Source: Trebouxia sp. TZW2008 (lineage: Eukaryota > Chlorophyta > Trebouxiophyceae > Trebouxiales > Trebouxiaceae). Taken from it: DNA of 64,000 nucleotides. Position numbers and translations under genes: made by a program. Under the pieces are notes generated by a model that made no database searches, was not told the DNA's origin, and was given only the letters and a program-made list of their open reading frames with translations. Below are positions 35,151-47,173 of the stretch, in pieces (position 1 is the first letter of the stretch; every line of letters begins with the position of its first letter). The stretch is taken from contig BDIU01000110.1 of assembly GCA_002118135.1 (NCBI GenBank), positions 232,053-296,052 on the forward strand. The letters run 5' to 3'.

Positions 35151-38100
35151 TTATGCTTCCCAATCATCATCAGCATACAGACTGTCACAGCTCAACTCTG
35201 CCATTTGCACGGGCAACACCAATTCTCCAGCAAATCTGCTTCTGCTTGCTTGATTGCCATAAACTGCCGCATCATCCCACTCCATAACAGCACCTGAGTT
35301 GCTGCCACACAGGACCAAGTCCTCGTCCTCTTCACTCATGCCTGCTGCATTTTGTATGCCACAGTCCTGCTGCCTATGCAGACTGCTGCTCGCATCCCCA
35401 CTGGCCATTAGTCTGCTGTCTGGCTCTTGCTGTGACAGCTGAACAGCAGAAAAGACTGCTGGCTGTTGTTCTGTCTTCCCATCTTTCAGATATGCCAGGT
35501 CTGCACTATTTAGCGCTGACAGCAGTCCATCCTGTTGGCTGAGCTGCTGATCAGTGCTGCTCACTTGACACTGCAAGCCATCTGCCAGCTCACTTGATCC
35601 GTTGACAGACCATATGCTGTGCCTCAGCTGCAAATTTGCTGGCAAAACGCTATTGCTGAAAGCTGTGTCATGCAATATTGCTGCACTGCTGGCTGAGCTG
35701 AGACCATGTCTAGACCAAGCCTGGCGTCTGCTCATCTGATGCTTTGACTTGTCATGGAGCTGGGTGCTTGACGCTGCATATCCTGCAAAGCTGCCTGCAC
35801 TGGCTCTGCCTACACCGGCACTGCTGTCCTTGTGAGTTGTCAGAGCATTCTCAGCAAGGCTGCTTGTCTTGGCTTGATATGCAAGGCTGCTAAAGGCACT
35901 ACACAGCCCACTGTCAGCACCTTGATCAACACCTGGTTGCTGCAGAGATATGCGCACCAAGTGATTTGGCCCCTCAAGCCATTTTGATGCTGCTGGTGCT
36001 GCTGTCTGTTGGGCAGCTGCGCTTTGTCTCTGCAAGGCGTGCCAATCCTCAGATGATTGCTGCACCCATGGATTTATCATACTGCTGGTTTGTGACCTGC
36101 CCAATTGACGGTGGGAAGATTGAGGGTGGTGCAGTAAGGATGATTGCTGCACCCAGGGATTCAACGCAGTGCTGGCTCGTGACGTGCTGAGCTGACTGTG
36201 GGCGAACTGAGGGTGGCTCGGCGAGGATGACTCAAGCTCTGAACCCCTGTGGTGGCTTGAAGCAGAAGTGTGCATCAAAAAGGTGTCTTCTGCGCTGTCA
36301 CAGGGTGCTTCTAGCTGTTGTGCATGGCCACTAAGGGTGCCCTTCAAGAGAGGTGGCATGTGTGAACTGGCGCATCCTTCTTGCTGACCTGGTATGTATT
36401 GACCACCCTGTCCCTGTGTGCACAAGACCAAATCTCATGACTAAGGTAATGATTTAATGAGCAGTCATGAGCATTGACTGTTATGCTGAGTGAGTGCAGC
36501 ACTGATGCTTAGTAGTTGGGCGACACAGCTACCTTGAGCTGCACAGCTGTGCTTGCAGATGACAAACTTGAAGGGTGCAGCTCATTTAGCAACATCTCTC
36601 AGCCTTCACGCACTCAAGAGTGAAGGCACTCAGGCGATGGCAGCAGACTCTGGCATCACAGCTTGCAATGCACTTGAAGGCTGAGTGCTTAGCTTCAAAG
36701 CCAGCAGCAGCAACTGCCAAACACAATGGCAAAGTCTTGGCGTGATTTGATCAAGTCCAAGTGGAGCCCAACGTCAGTCCTGGGTCAAGAAGGACACCTG
36801 CCAAGTACAGCGTTTGTGCGTCCAACCCTCAGACGCCTCATGTGCAATCACATGCTTGCCATCCCATTTGCCAGGGCGCAGCGGTGACTGGGCAGAGTCC
36901 AAATTCCTTGAGTCCACAGCTGTGCTCTCTGTCCTGGGGCCAGCTTCATAGTGGCTAAATGACTTTGCATGCTTTCTGGTTCTAGAGCTGATCTGAGGCT
37001 GCCTGACTGACGCTGCAGCCTGCTTGTGCATTGCCAGCTCCTGATCTTTGAGCGAGACTGGGTCAGCATACAAGACTGAGGCATTGCTATTCCATTCAGG
37101 CGGGGCTCTAGCCTGAGTTGCTGCTGCCGGTTTCCTCTTTGGCTTGCCACCTGATGTCACATGCTTGCCACTGGCTTTGCTGACATTCCCAGATGTGATG
37201 ACTTTGCCTTGGTGTGGTGATGCTGAAGCGATTGTCAGAGGCAGCGTGGGCTTTTGTGTTGTTCTTGCATCAGGAATTGGCGGCAAGCCAACCATTGCTG
37301 CAACAGCTGAGTCCCTTTTGGGTGAATTCTGTGTTGATTGGCAGCCTGAGACTGTCGATCTCTTTGAAGTGAGATGTGTTGATGACTGACTGCCACTGTA
37401 CTCATGAGGAGAACGACTGAGGTGCATCTCACGAGCAGCAATGGTTGATTGACCCAGACTGCATGCAGATCCTGAGGGTTGTCTGAACTTTGCATGAGCG
37501 TGCCGGAGCTGCCTGCCTGTGTTTGATCTGGCATCTGCACTGTCTGGAGTGCCTGGCTCAACAGCTGCATAGCGAGAGTGTGCTTTGCCTTGCTGTGGTT
37601 TGGCAGTTAGCTTTGGCAAGGCTGTGTTGGCTGCTGCCTGTGCGGGCATGTCTAACTTTGGCGCAAAGGGCTGAGGCAATATCGCACTGCCACCAAAAGG
37701 GACAATAGAACACCTGCTACACACAGACAGAGCGCTATAATTGCATAGTGAAGCCAGCAAGTTGTGTGACTGATCATCTGTCATTGCAGACTGAATTGCA
37801 CAAAAAATAGACGTCATATTGCAGGGGAAGGTGTGCAAGCAGCTTGAAGCCGGGACAACCTGGTAAATATCCCCAAAATCTGCACGATACTGTATGGAGT
37901 CAGCAAACATGGGACTTCACTCTGGTCATGCAACAAGGTTCTGTGACTAAGACTTTTTCAGTGAAGCCTGATTTTGTTGCGCAAGACAAGCTTGAATCGA
38001 TGGCTAGCAATGTTCAAGCGAGGGATACTCAGCAGACTCAATAGAAGCACTGCAGCAAACTTCACGAGTACATAAAGAGTGTGCAGCAGCCAACCTGTGG

Positions 38101-38559
38101 TCCAAACCCTTGGAAGGAATGCTGCCAGTCTCACCGCTTGCATGTGGTGATGGAAGGCTCTTGTTGCCTGCAATGACTGCAAAATGGCTGCATGAAACGC
38201 GCAGAGGACCATCACATCAGTTCATGCTGGCGATTCGGCTCACCTGCATTGCCAAATGACCTGCTGCTGTCAGTCTTGGGCACTGTAGCCTTGGCTGCTT
38301 GAATCTTCTTTGCCATCAGCTTCAGATAGTTCTTCTCTTCCCTGCATGGAAAGCAATACAGACTGAAACCTACAGCCTTTACCACTTGAGACTTCCACTC
38401 ATGAGCAATACGCAAGGCCGAGCCGGGTGTGCTCGCCTCAGGACTTACCATGTCTGAAGCGGACGATTGGTGTGATATGGCCTGCTTTTCATTGTCACTC
38501 AAGTTCGCGCATTCGCTGCCTGTATCGCAGTCTGTTGTCAACGGCAAGTCTCTGTGCAA
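35151..38559 (-). CDS. Unrecognised Ser/Gln-rich protein, about 800-900 aa
   Basis: Two long exons are clear: 37879-36798 and 36413-35151 (stop), joined in phase 0 (CTWQ|GQGGQYIPG). A further 5' exon ends at about 38231 in phase 1 (FGNAG|), fitting the next acceptor; it contains a charged helix EEKNYLKLMAKKIQAAKATV. The start is not fixed: the frame is open from 38559 but its first ATG is at 38454, next to a strong GTAAGT donor, so an additional 5' exon is likely. The protein is disordered in composition (Ser, Gln, Ala, Pro), with one basic patch (GGKPKRKPAAATQAR), and ends in an acidic tail (SEEDEDLVLCGSNSG ... LYADDDWEA). It contains a 29-residue tandem repeat ending NPWVQQSS (DNA 36052-36225). 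No known domain seen; a scaffold or microtubule-associated role would be speculation. Confidence 0.55.
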
Positions 38560-38767
38560 GCACTTTCAGACTAAACCTAGTCGAAAGGTGGGGTCAAAGG
38601 GTGCTAGAAATTGAGAAAATATTGTGGCAATTGCTAGAATACTGGTACCTGAAACAAAATAACTTTAGTGACCTTGACACTCTTGCTTGCTCAACATGAG
38701 CAGCAGACATGCGGTGTGGCTCTGAGCAAGCATAGCTGAGGGCGCATGTGTAGTTCCAGCATTGGCC

Positions 38768-41700
38768 ATGCACGCTGCCAAGGCTTTGCTAGGACTGCAG
38801 CAGCCAGCAGAAAGCCCCCCATCTAAGCTGAACGTTGCGGGATGTCCCGGCCTGAATCACGCGGAGAACAGCCCCGGCGGACAACGCATACCTGCTGGTC
38901 AGCCTCGCAAATGGCTCAGGATTGACGAGCAGGGCAAGTCGGCCTATATCAAGGTGTTCAGCAGAATACTGATCACAATGCTATCAAACACCTTGCTGGC
39001 TTGTCTACCTGAGCGATTGTGTATAACACTCAGGTCGAGAAGCATCAACTGGTGGGATACCTCAGCATACCATATCGAGACCTGCGCATTCTAGACCCAC
39101 AGGTGTGTTTACTTGCTGGTCCTTGAGCAAAGGCGCATAGTTTGCTGTGAAGTACACTGAGAGTTGTACCGGTGTGGAGCACAGGGGCTGCACGTGCTCG
39201 AGTGTAGCGGCAAAGGCAAGTAGCACACTTTGTCTGAGCATCTATCTGCTTGTAGGCCCCCATACCATACCCAACAGCAATTTTCATCAGGGAGAAAGCA
39301 CTGATTATCAATGTGGAGAATATACGCATGATCATCTGTGCTGATCAGATCTTGGTGCTGAGCGTGCCTGATCCTTTGCATCCCAACACAGGCATCCTGC
39401 CACCATTGAGGCACCCGTTCATCAAGGAACTTGTCAGCAGGTGTGCAGTCATAGATAAATATTGACAAACGAAAACAAGAAAGACAAAATTGGAAAAAAA
39501 GGCATCAATCAAGAAGATATCATGTGATGCTTCCCCTGAGACTCAGCAACAAGCAAACGGTTTCAACACACTGAAACACAACCTTGCGTCACCACTGATG
39601 GACAGCTTGTGCATGTGGCAGTGCCTCTGAAATGCATGGCAAGGTATAAACAATGTATGTGATTTATCAGGCCATTGAGATCACAACCCACAGCATTGTT
39701 CCAAGCTCACGCATGATCACAACCTCTGCATGCGACAAAGATGCCTTGATGCAAAGACCTAGATGTTCTTGTAGGTTGCAGAATCTGAACACAACAATGC
39801 TTCAAAACCCTGCATAACCCGCAGATGGTCTTTGTGTCCACAGAATGGAGTACTTTCTGAGGGGCAATGGTGATCAGGCTTTGCCCTTTGAACTCCAGGC
39901 CTTTGAGGTGCCCTTGGCAGCCGCTGTCCGCTTGTTTGAGTCAGAGGCAAATGCCCTTGAAGGCAAGCTGCTACCTTCCTTAGAGCGCCTCACAGCCAAG
40001 GTGACTTTTCTAAACACCATCATGTGACCTGTGTACAGTGTTGTCAGGCATGTATGGGTTGCTGTCCACTCCTGTTGCAGTGCATGCTGTTCATAACGCT
40101 AGCTTTTGGGCCACTGCACGCAGCAAGGGTTGCATGATGCGTAATGCAGTGACCAGCCTGACTGACAAAAGGCTTGTTTGAGAACAGTTGCGGGTGAAAA
40201 GCATGGCTGCAGTTCCCAGCAGATTGTCGCACCTAAATGCCAATTTTGCATTGGCAATGCACAATGATATGCAAAAATGTTGTCCTGCATGTCAACGCTG
40301 CTCCTGTTCTTGCTGCTTTGACCAGTCTAGAGTGCAAACTTGCTCTGTTGTCGCATCCTTCTCAGCCAATTTCAACTATCAGCAATTGTTTTCAACCCAA
40401 ATACTATTGAACAGGTATCCAAGAGGGAGCTGCTGGCAGTCCAAACAAGCAAAGCCACGCTCAACAGATTACTGGCCAGAGTTAGAAGGCTTACTGAGGT
40501 GCTCTCCCAATGCTGCCTTCCACCCATGTCTCCTACCAGGTTCACAAAATATCATCAGCATGCATGCAATGATGATGATGACCCTTGTCTCCTGGCTCAA
40601 GCATGTACACAATCGTCAACAAGAACCCTGAGGTCTGCCTGCCCAGTTCAGCAGCTGAGCTTGAGGGTTGGTCAAGTGCTAATGCCTCGTGTGCCATCAG
40701 CACCTAGTGCAGCAAAGTCCTGAAGGCTTTGCAGTCTTTACACATGAATGCTGCAGCACACTGATACCAGTTGTGTTCTGCTCTGATAGCCTTGCTGAAT
40801 GCAAGTGCACGCTTTGGGTTGCTTCACAAAGTGCAAGATTTAATGCTGCTGCAGTTGCCAACAAACACGGTGTGGTAATTGTGACATTTCTGACAGGTTT
40901 TAGAAGCCATCCTTGATGATGATCAAGACATGCAAGACATGTATCTAGCAAGGCGGGCAGAGATGGCAAAGATGATTGCGCCTGACCCCGCCAATCCCCA
41001 GGGGGTAGCCCCAGAGAGCCCCCTGGCCTTGCTGCCTGCTGTTTCATCTTCCAGCTTTGCAGAAACGGCCTTGACACAGGCTCTGCAAACAGTAGCAACA
41101 AATAAGGAGCAGCCAAATCTCAGTAGCCAATCACAGTCTCTGCAGACAGTAAAAACAAGCCAGGAGCAGTTGATACACGGGCAAGGGTTGAACCAACAAG
41201 GTTCTGCTGCATGGCAATACTCTGGGCAAAGACGCAGCAGAGGGTCACGGCAAGATGAAGAAGAGCAGATCACACAGCATCCACTGCAGCTGGCAGTGCC
41301 TGATCAGGCAAGCCTGCTGCACATAAGATGATAGCAAAGCATGCATCTGCAGCAATTGCACACTTGACCAGGATACACAGCGTGTTTGCATGCATTGGTA
41401 CAGGGACTCAGGCATAGCTTTATGTTCAAGCAAACCTTACACCAGCATGATGGAGCCACAAAAAGTGACTTGTAGCCCGCATGTGTCATCAAATGTCCTG
41501 CATGGTCATACAGCACATGTCTGAGCAATCCAGCTGGTTGCAGCTTGTTGCCTGCCTGAAGCTTGTAGCAATTTTCCTTGTCTTATCCCCCTTATCTAAG
41601 TGAGGGCCGGCTTCAGCAGTGTCCAAGCGGGCGACAAGGGCCAAGGTGGTGCACATAAGAAGGAGACTGTTATCTTTAACCTCTTCTTGCCCAGTGCTGA

Positions 41701-44700
41701 AAGGCAAAAGCTTTCCTTCTTCTTCTGACCCTGATCTCAATTGCAGAGAAGCCTGACTGAGGACAACAGGCGCTTGAGTGACACTGCTGTGGACATCCTG
41801 GGCTCGCTAGCACAAGACCAGGGCATAGAGCATCAACAGCTGTTTAGCCGAGACTCAGTAGGTCAGTCACACACACATATCTGCTAGTCATGCTCAACAC
41901 GGAGAGCTGCAACCTGCCAGTCATGTACAGTACATGCATCAGGGCTCGCTAGCATAAGACCAGGGCGTAGAGCATCAACAGCTGTTCAGTCGAGACTCAA
42001 TAGGCCAGTCACACACCTATGTCTGCTAGTCATGCTCAACACGGAGAGCTGCAACTTGCCAGTCATATTCAGTGCATGCAACAGGGCTTGACAGCACAAG
42101 ACCAGGGCATGGAGCCCCAAAAGCTGTTCAGCTGAGACTCAGTAGGTCAAACTACTTGAAAAGCTTGTCAGTCATGCACAACCAATGAAGCTGTAATGTG
42201 GGGAGCTTGTCAACAGAAATCACTCTGCAGGAGAGAATTCAATGGGGCTCACTCTTTGTATACCAAATTTGGAACACAGCGTGCACAGCAACATAGCACG
42301 CTGCTGCTGGAGAGGTCAGGCTAACTGCAATGAAAGGTTGGCATTGTCTGCTGACCCAGCATCTGTAGGTGCACTAAAACCCGAGGGGGGGCCAAATGGC
42401 GCCCTCCTTGGGTTTGTTTCTAGTCCTTTGAACACAGCATGCAAAGCATGCAGCCATCAAGAAGGTAGGGCTAGCTGCAATAAAGGGTTGGCCGTGTGCT
42501 GATCAGCACCTGCAGGTGCACTGAAACCAAAGGGGAGGCCAAATGGCACCCACCCTGTTTGGTTCTAGTCTTTTGAACACAGCATGCAAAGCATGCAGGC
42601 ACTGAGGAAGTAGGGCTAGCAGCAATGGAGGGTTGGCAGTGGCCTGCTGATCAACACCAGGAGGTGCACTGGAACCCAGGAGGGGGCCAGATGGGGGTCA
42701 GCCCCACCTCCCTGGAGGGTGTTGACAGCCTACCTGAGGCTATGGCTAAGTCACGACAGCAGGCTAGCAGACGAGTGTCACGGTCAAACTCCAAGCAGTT
42801 TGAAAGGATATCATCTCAGGTCTGGAAAGCATCAAAACCTCTTTTGCTGCTTCCCTTCTTCCCTTCTTTTGCGACATCCTTGAGAGGAAGTCCTTGCTGT
42901 TGGCACTGTACAAGCAGGAGACAGCTTCGGGCCATCAATGCATTTGTGCACATTGCATAAAGTGCATGCTGAGCTCTTGGAAGGGTGCATTAGCGTGCAC
43001 CTCTCACAAGTCTTGCTGCTGCGAGTTGTCTCATGCTCCATCATGCTCTATGATGACGGTGATGCTAATGTGATGCACCCCGGCTGTTGCACCAGGTTCA
43101 CCTAGCGACTTGTTGTGTTGGCCACAGACACCATAATGTTCATGACGCAGGTTGGCAGCCCCAATGCTCTAGGCAGAATGACGACTGTCAGGGAATCTGA
43201 AATAGGTGCCCCAACTATCATGCCTCTGTTGGCCCTTCTGTATGAGGAAGGGCAGATGACTGGCACAACCTGTCTCCCTAGCCTTGGGGTTGACCCAAAG
43301 TCAGTCATGTGATGTAGGTTGGCAGCCTCAATGCTCTAGGCAGGATGACAACAGTCAGGGAGTCTGAAATTGGTACACCAACTGTCATGCCTCTGGTTGC
43401 CATTCTGAATGAAGAAGGGCAGATGACTGGCACAACCTGTCTCCCTAGCCTTGGGGTTGACCCAAAGTCAGTCATGTGATGTAGGTTGGCAGCCCCAATG
43501 CTCTAGGCAGGATGACAACAGTCAGGGAGTCTGAAATTGGTACACCGACTGTCATGCCTCTGGTTGCCATTCTGGATGAAGAAGGGCAGATGACGGGCAT
43601 AACCTGCCCCCTGAACCTTGGGGTTGACCCACATGACATTGAGGGGTGTGAGGACCTTCTGGAATCCTACTTCATGCAGGTGAGACACTGCTTTTTTCAC
43701 ATACATGTTGCTGCAGCTGACCCTGCCTTTCATTTCCTGCAAAATGCTGCAACATGAAGAGAACCCCAAGCCTTGACAATCAGCTAGACAGATGTCTGCC
43801 TCCTGAGCTGTGTGACAGCACATGTTGAAGGCTATGAATCGGCGAAGGACCTGTGCAGGTTGTCACTCTTGTTGCTGCTTGTTTTGTGAAGCAAGCACAT
43901 GCCACGTTTGACCACTACCCATTGTTACAAATCACATGCAGCGCAATGAGGCGATTGAAGATGCATGCAATTTGTCACTCTGCCCACTGCTGCCTTCATA
44001 AGTTTGGCAAGCCCACAAGACAATCAGGCAAGCATTGAGCATTGCACAAAGTAGCACAGCACAGCATAGTGCTTGTGTATGGTGCAGGTTGACTCGGTGC
44101 TGAGTCGTTTGACAGCTTTGAAGGACAAGATTGAAGGCACTGAGGCGCTCATTGAAATTGACCTGGACCACAGGCGAAATGAGCTGGTTGCCTTTGACCT
44201 GGTGAGCAATCTACAGGCTGTATTTGCTATCATGCTTGTAAACGAGACCACTCTTCTTGTCCATTACCTGTGAACTTGTCTGCATGACCTTGGCAGAGCT
44301 TTTGCTTGGCCCAGCAACGCTGCACGTCTTGTACAAAATGTTGTTTGAAAACAAACAATCCAGAATTCACAGCCTATCATCACCAAATGAGCATGGCTAT
44401 GCACAAAAAATGTCATAGTAGCAGGTCTTTGCTGCTGAAGTTGTGTTGCCTCGTGCAGGTTTTGACAATGGTCACACTGTCGTTTACTCTGGTTGGCGCT
44501 TTGGCAGGGTTGATGGGCATGAACTTGTACTTTGCTGTTGCCACCACACCCCTGGTAAGACTTGCAGCATGTTGAATATGCACTTTGCTGTTGCCTCCAC
44601 TCCCCTGGCAAGTCCCATGACATGAATAGCATGCAGCGTAGTGTCATGCATGTTGTGTACTGCATGCACATGGAGCAAGGAAGTCCAGACATTGTGTCTT

Positions 44701-45202
44701 GCATAGTGCCAAGCGCAGTGCCAGCACAGTATGGCAAAGTCGCTATGAATTGCTGGAATCGCTTGCAGTAGCTTGATAAGCATTGGAACAGTCAAGCAGG
44801 CATGAGAGCACCTATGACACGACCCATGTCTAAGCAGCTGCAAAGGCTGCACACATGTGTGATTGATTTACGTTTTACACTTGCTGCTTTGTGATGTGCG
44901 TTTGGACATCTAACACAGCAATGCTTGCTGTGGCTGCTATGGCGGCTTTGCTTGACTGCATGCTTCAAGAACAGTCCAAACGAGACAAGAGGTGTTTGAT
45001 GCTGCAGTGGGCATGGTACATTGCATGCTTTGGCAGCATTCTGCTTGGTGCCATCATGTTTGGCAGCTTGGCATTCTATGCTAGGCATCGCAGACTCCTC
45101 TGGACAGGCCTTCCTGCCCAAGACCGCCATCTGGTGCAAGTAGACAGCCAACGCTTTCATCAAGAGCATGCCGCTCTGTTGCCAAAGTGGAAGCATAAAT
45201 AG
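38768..45202 (+). CDS. MRS2/CorA-type Mg2+ transporter, about 659 aa
   Basis: Twelve exons: 38768-38953, 39034-39102, 39256-39440, 39844-40000, 40415-40498, 40897-41307, 41747-41861, 42680-42819, 43485-43679, 44088-44201, 44459-44554, 44975-45202. Family signatures in order: RKWLRIDEQGK, PYRDLRILDP, IFIREKALIINVENIRMIIC, LPFELQAFEVPLAAAVRLFE, LLARVRRLTEVLEAILDDDQ and DMQDMYLARR, DIEGCEDLLESYFMQVDSVL, then the first membrane helix with the diagnostic GMN at about 572-574 (LAGLMGMNLYF) and a second helix (WYIACFGSILLGAIMFGSLA). MRS2 proteins form pentameric channels that bring Mg2+ into mitochondria, plastids or vacuoles. The protein is longer than the usual 400-450 residues because of a Gln/Ser-rich insert of about 200 residues (exons 6-8) between the DDDQDM helix and the C-terminal helices. 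Intron 6 uses a GC donor. Exon 8's acceptor and exon 12's start are the least certain. Three tandem exon duplications lie in the introns. Confidence 0.9.
41801..42145 (+). repeat. 142-bp tandem repeat copying exon 7 of the Mg2+ transporter
   Basis: Units begin at 41801, 41943 and 42085, spacing 142 bases. Copy 1 is the 3' part of exon 7 (SLAQDQGIEHQQLFSRDS). Copy 2 has an in-frame TAA and its donor GT is changed to GC; copy 3 is also stop-bearing. Copies 2 and 3 therefore lie in intron 7 as dead exon copies. Confidence 0.88.
42272..42725 (+). repeat. Tandem repeat of about 145-158 bp before exon 8
   Basis: Units marked by GAACACAGC at 42272, 42430 and 42575, spaced 158 and 145 bases, each followed by a GGTGCACTRRAAC ... 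GGGGCCARATGG core. Only the third copy has the AG used as the predicted acceptor of exon 8 (42679); the first two lack it. Confidence 0.82.
43151..43640 (+). repeat. 167-bp tandem repeat copying exon 9 of the Mg2+ transporter
   Basis: Units start at 43151, 43318 and 43485, spacing 167 bases. Each begins with a usable acceptor followed by the same coding text (VG-S-NALGRMTTVRESEIG). Copies 1 and 2 stay open for 55 codons and then end in a TGA just before the next acceptor; copy 3 diverges near 43635 and continues into DIEGCEDLLESYFMQ with a normal donor. Because 167 is not a multiple of three, only direct splicing to copy 3 gives the full protein. Confidence 0.92.
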
Positions 45203-45850
45203 TGACATGATTTCACCTTGAGGCATGTCTGGAACACAAGTCACTTGTTTACAGATTTAAAGTCTACTATATTTGTCCATGCACAGCGCTGTTGCAAATC
45301 TGCTGTCTGCCAGCAAAGACAACACATTTGGATACAGCGAGGGCCATCTGGATGTGCTGTGTTGTCGCTTTGACACCTGGTTTGTATTTTTGTCTTGCGT
45401 TGTTTAGAATCAATATCGATTGTCTAGCCCATTGTCTGCGCCAAATCCATCAAGTTGTGGATGCTTGCCGGTGTGTACAACACACCATTGCAGACCGTGC
45501 CCTTAAGTTTCAGCACACGCTGTCTGAACATGGATTGCAATTGTCAGGGTTGGCAAACTTGGTTGCTTTGCATCACCATCAGTGTCAACTCAACAGCATC
45601 ATTGTTACAGATGAGTCTTGCAATGCTAGCTTATGATAGAGACTGATTGGTGTCTGACAGCCTGTTAGTCAAGAAGTTGCAACAAGCAGTGTTCCAAACC
45701 TAAACTATGAAGAGAGTTTCCAGCACTGCATTGTATTAAACAGGAAGAGAATGAAATACAACAGGCCACAATGCTGCCAGTTTGACCATTAAGGCTGCTT
45801 GCTTAAGAGCGACAGCTGACGCAGGCTTCAAACTGGACTGACCATTTGCT
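45203..45850. other. Convergent 3' spacer
   Basis: Between the 3' ends of the Mg2+ transporter (+) and MsrB (-). No gene or repeat seen; presumably both 3' UTRs. Confidence 0.5.
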
Positions 45851-47173
45851 CTACTTCTTCTGGAACTTGACTGACTTGCTGTTGACACAGTGTCGCTCAT
45901 TTTTGGGGTTGCCAAAGTTCTGCACACAACATGAGCAGTAAGCACAGTTGCAATTGCTAAGCAAGTCAACACACCAAACTGTGCACAAGCTCACAGCTGC
46001 TATGTCGGAAAACAAGCAATTCCACTTGCACAAATGCATCATACAGAAGCAGGCACAGCAGCTGAATGAACCTGCAACCTTGCTCGCTAATGCCATCTGT
46101 TACGTCTGTCACTATCACACATATAGATGCATTGGGCGTTGTGCTGACAGGCCTTGACCACATTAACAAGCTGACCCAGCTTGCATGCAGGGAGCACCAA
46201 TCTGCACATTGCTGCTGACAGAAGCATTGCTTACCTCTCCCTCAAAGACATGTCCAAGGTGACCGCCACAGTTTGAGCATGTGATCTCTGTTCGCTTCAT
46301 GCCAAAGGCATTGTCCACATGTCGGTCAACAGCTCCGTCAATGTTGTCCCAATAAGCTGGCCACCCACAGCCAGAATCAAACTTTGTTTCTGACCTGCAC
46401 AGTCCAGGTATTTTGAGCCCTTGAATGACACTGCATGAGACATTGCATGAGACAACGCAACCATGGCGTTCAGAGGCATACATCTTACAGCTGAGGCCAT
46501 CATTGCATGAATACACAAAAATGCAGGCGCAGACTGAAGCAGCATTGCCCCAATGTAGCAGCATTGCCTAAACAAATTGGCAGCTGAAAGAGAGGCGGAA
46601 CCAAGTGAGCTTTGACAGTATGTATGCAAGCAGTGGATCTCACTTGTATAGGTCAGCGCCACAGCCACCACACTTGTAGACACCATCCTCATAGAACTTG
46701 TTGTACTGGCCAGTCCCTGCTGGCTCTGTACCTTTCTGTCTCAAGATGTGGTACTGCAGATCAGGGCAAAAAGCCAAAGTTGAGGTCACCATGGCAACAA
46801 CTGGGATCAAATGCGATCACGCTGCAGAGGAAGAGATAGCAACCGCCCGATGTGGCATGCGCATGCGATCAATAGAAAAGGTCCGACGACCACGATATGT
46901 GATTGGCGAGTTGCAAGAACAGGCTTGCACTTAACCTAACATACAAGCAGGACAACGTCTGTGCAGTACCTCTTCCGCAGATAGCAGCTCCTTCCACTTG
47001 CTGTCGGGAGTGTTCTTGTCGAGCTTTGTGTCGCTCTGAGCGGCCATAGCTACGGTTCTAAGGCTTCTCCTGGCGCAGTTGGGCCGAAGTGCTGTTGGAC
47101 GCTGAGTTTGCCGAACAGCAGAAGCAGACGATGCACAGACTCTGCTCAAAGATGATCGGAGTGCAAATGACAT
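45851..47173 (-). CDS. MSRB: Peptide methionine-R-sulfoxide reductase (MsrB), 180 aa
   Basis: Exons on the minus strand: 47173-46970, 46753-46644, 46394-46235, 45919-45851; phases 0, 2, 0; 180 residues. MsrB reduces methionine-R-sulfoxide in oxidised proteins, using thioredoxin or glutathione. The catalytic motif [12 protein letters not shown] is complete, with the catalytic Cys at about 169. Both zinc-binding CxxC pairs are present (CGGC at 96/99, CSNC at 144/147), as are [11 protein letters not shown] and [11 protein letters not shown]. The first 45 residues are basic, Ser/Ala-rich and acid-free ([20 protein letters not shown]...[12 protein letters not shown]), a typical plastid or mitochondrial transit peptide, so this is an organellar isoform; plastid is the more likely by comparison with plant MSRB1/2. 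The start is the first ATG giving this presequence; upstream frame is open but without a better context. Confidence 0.95.
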
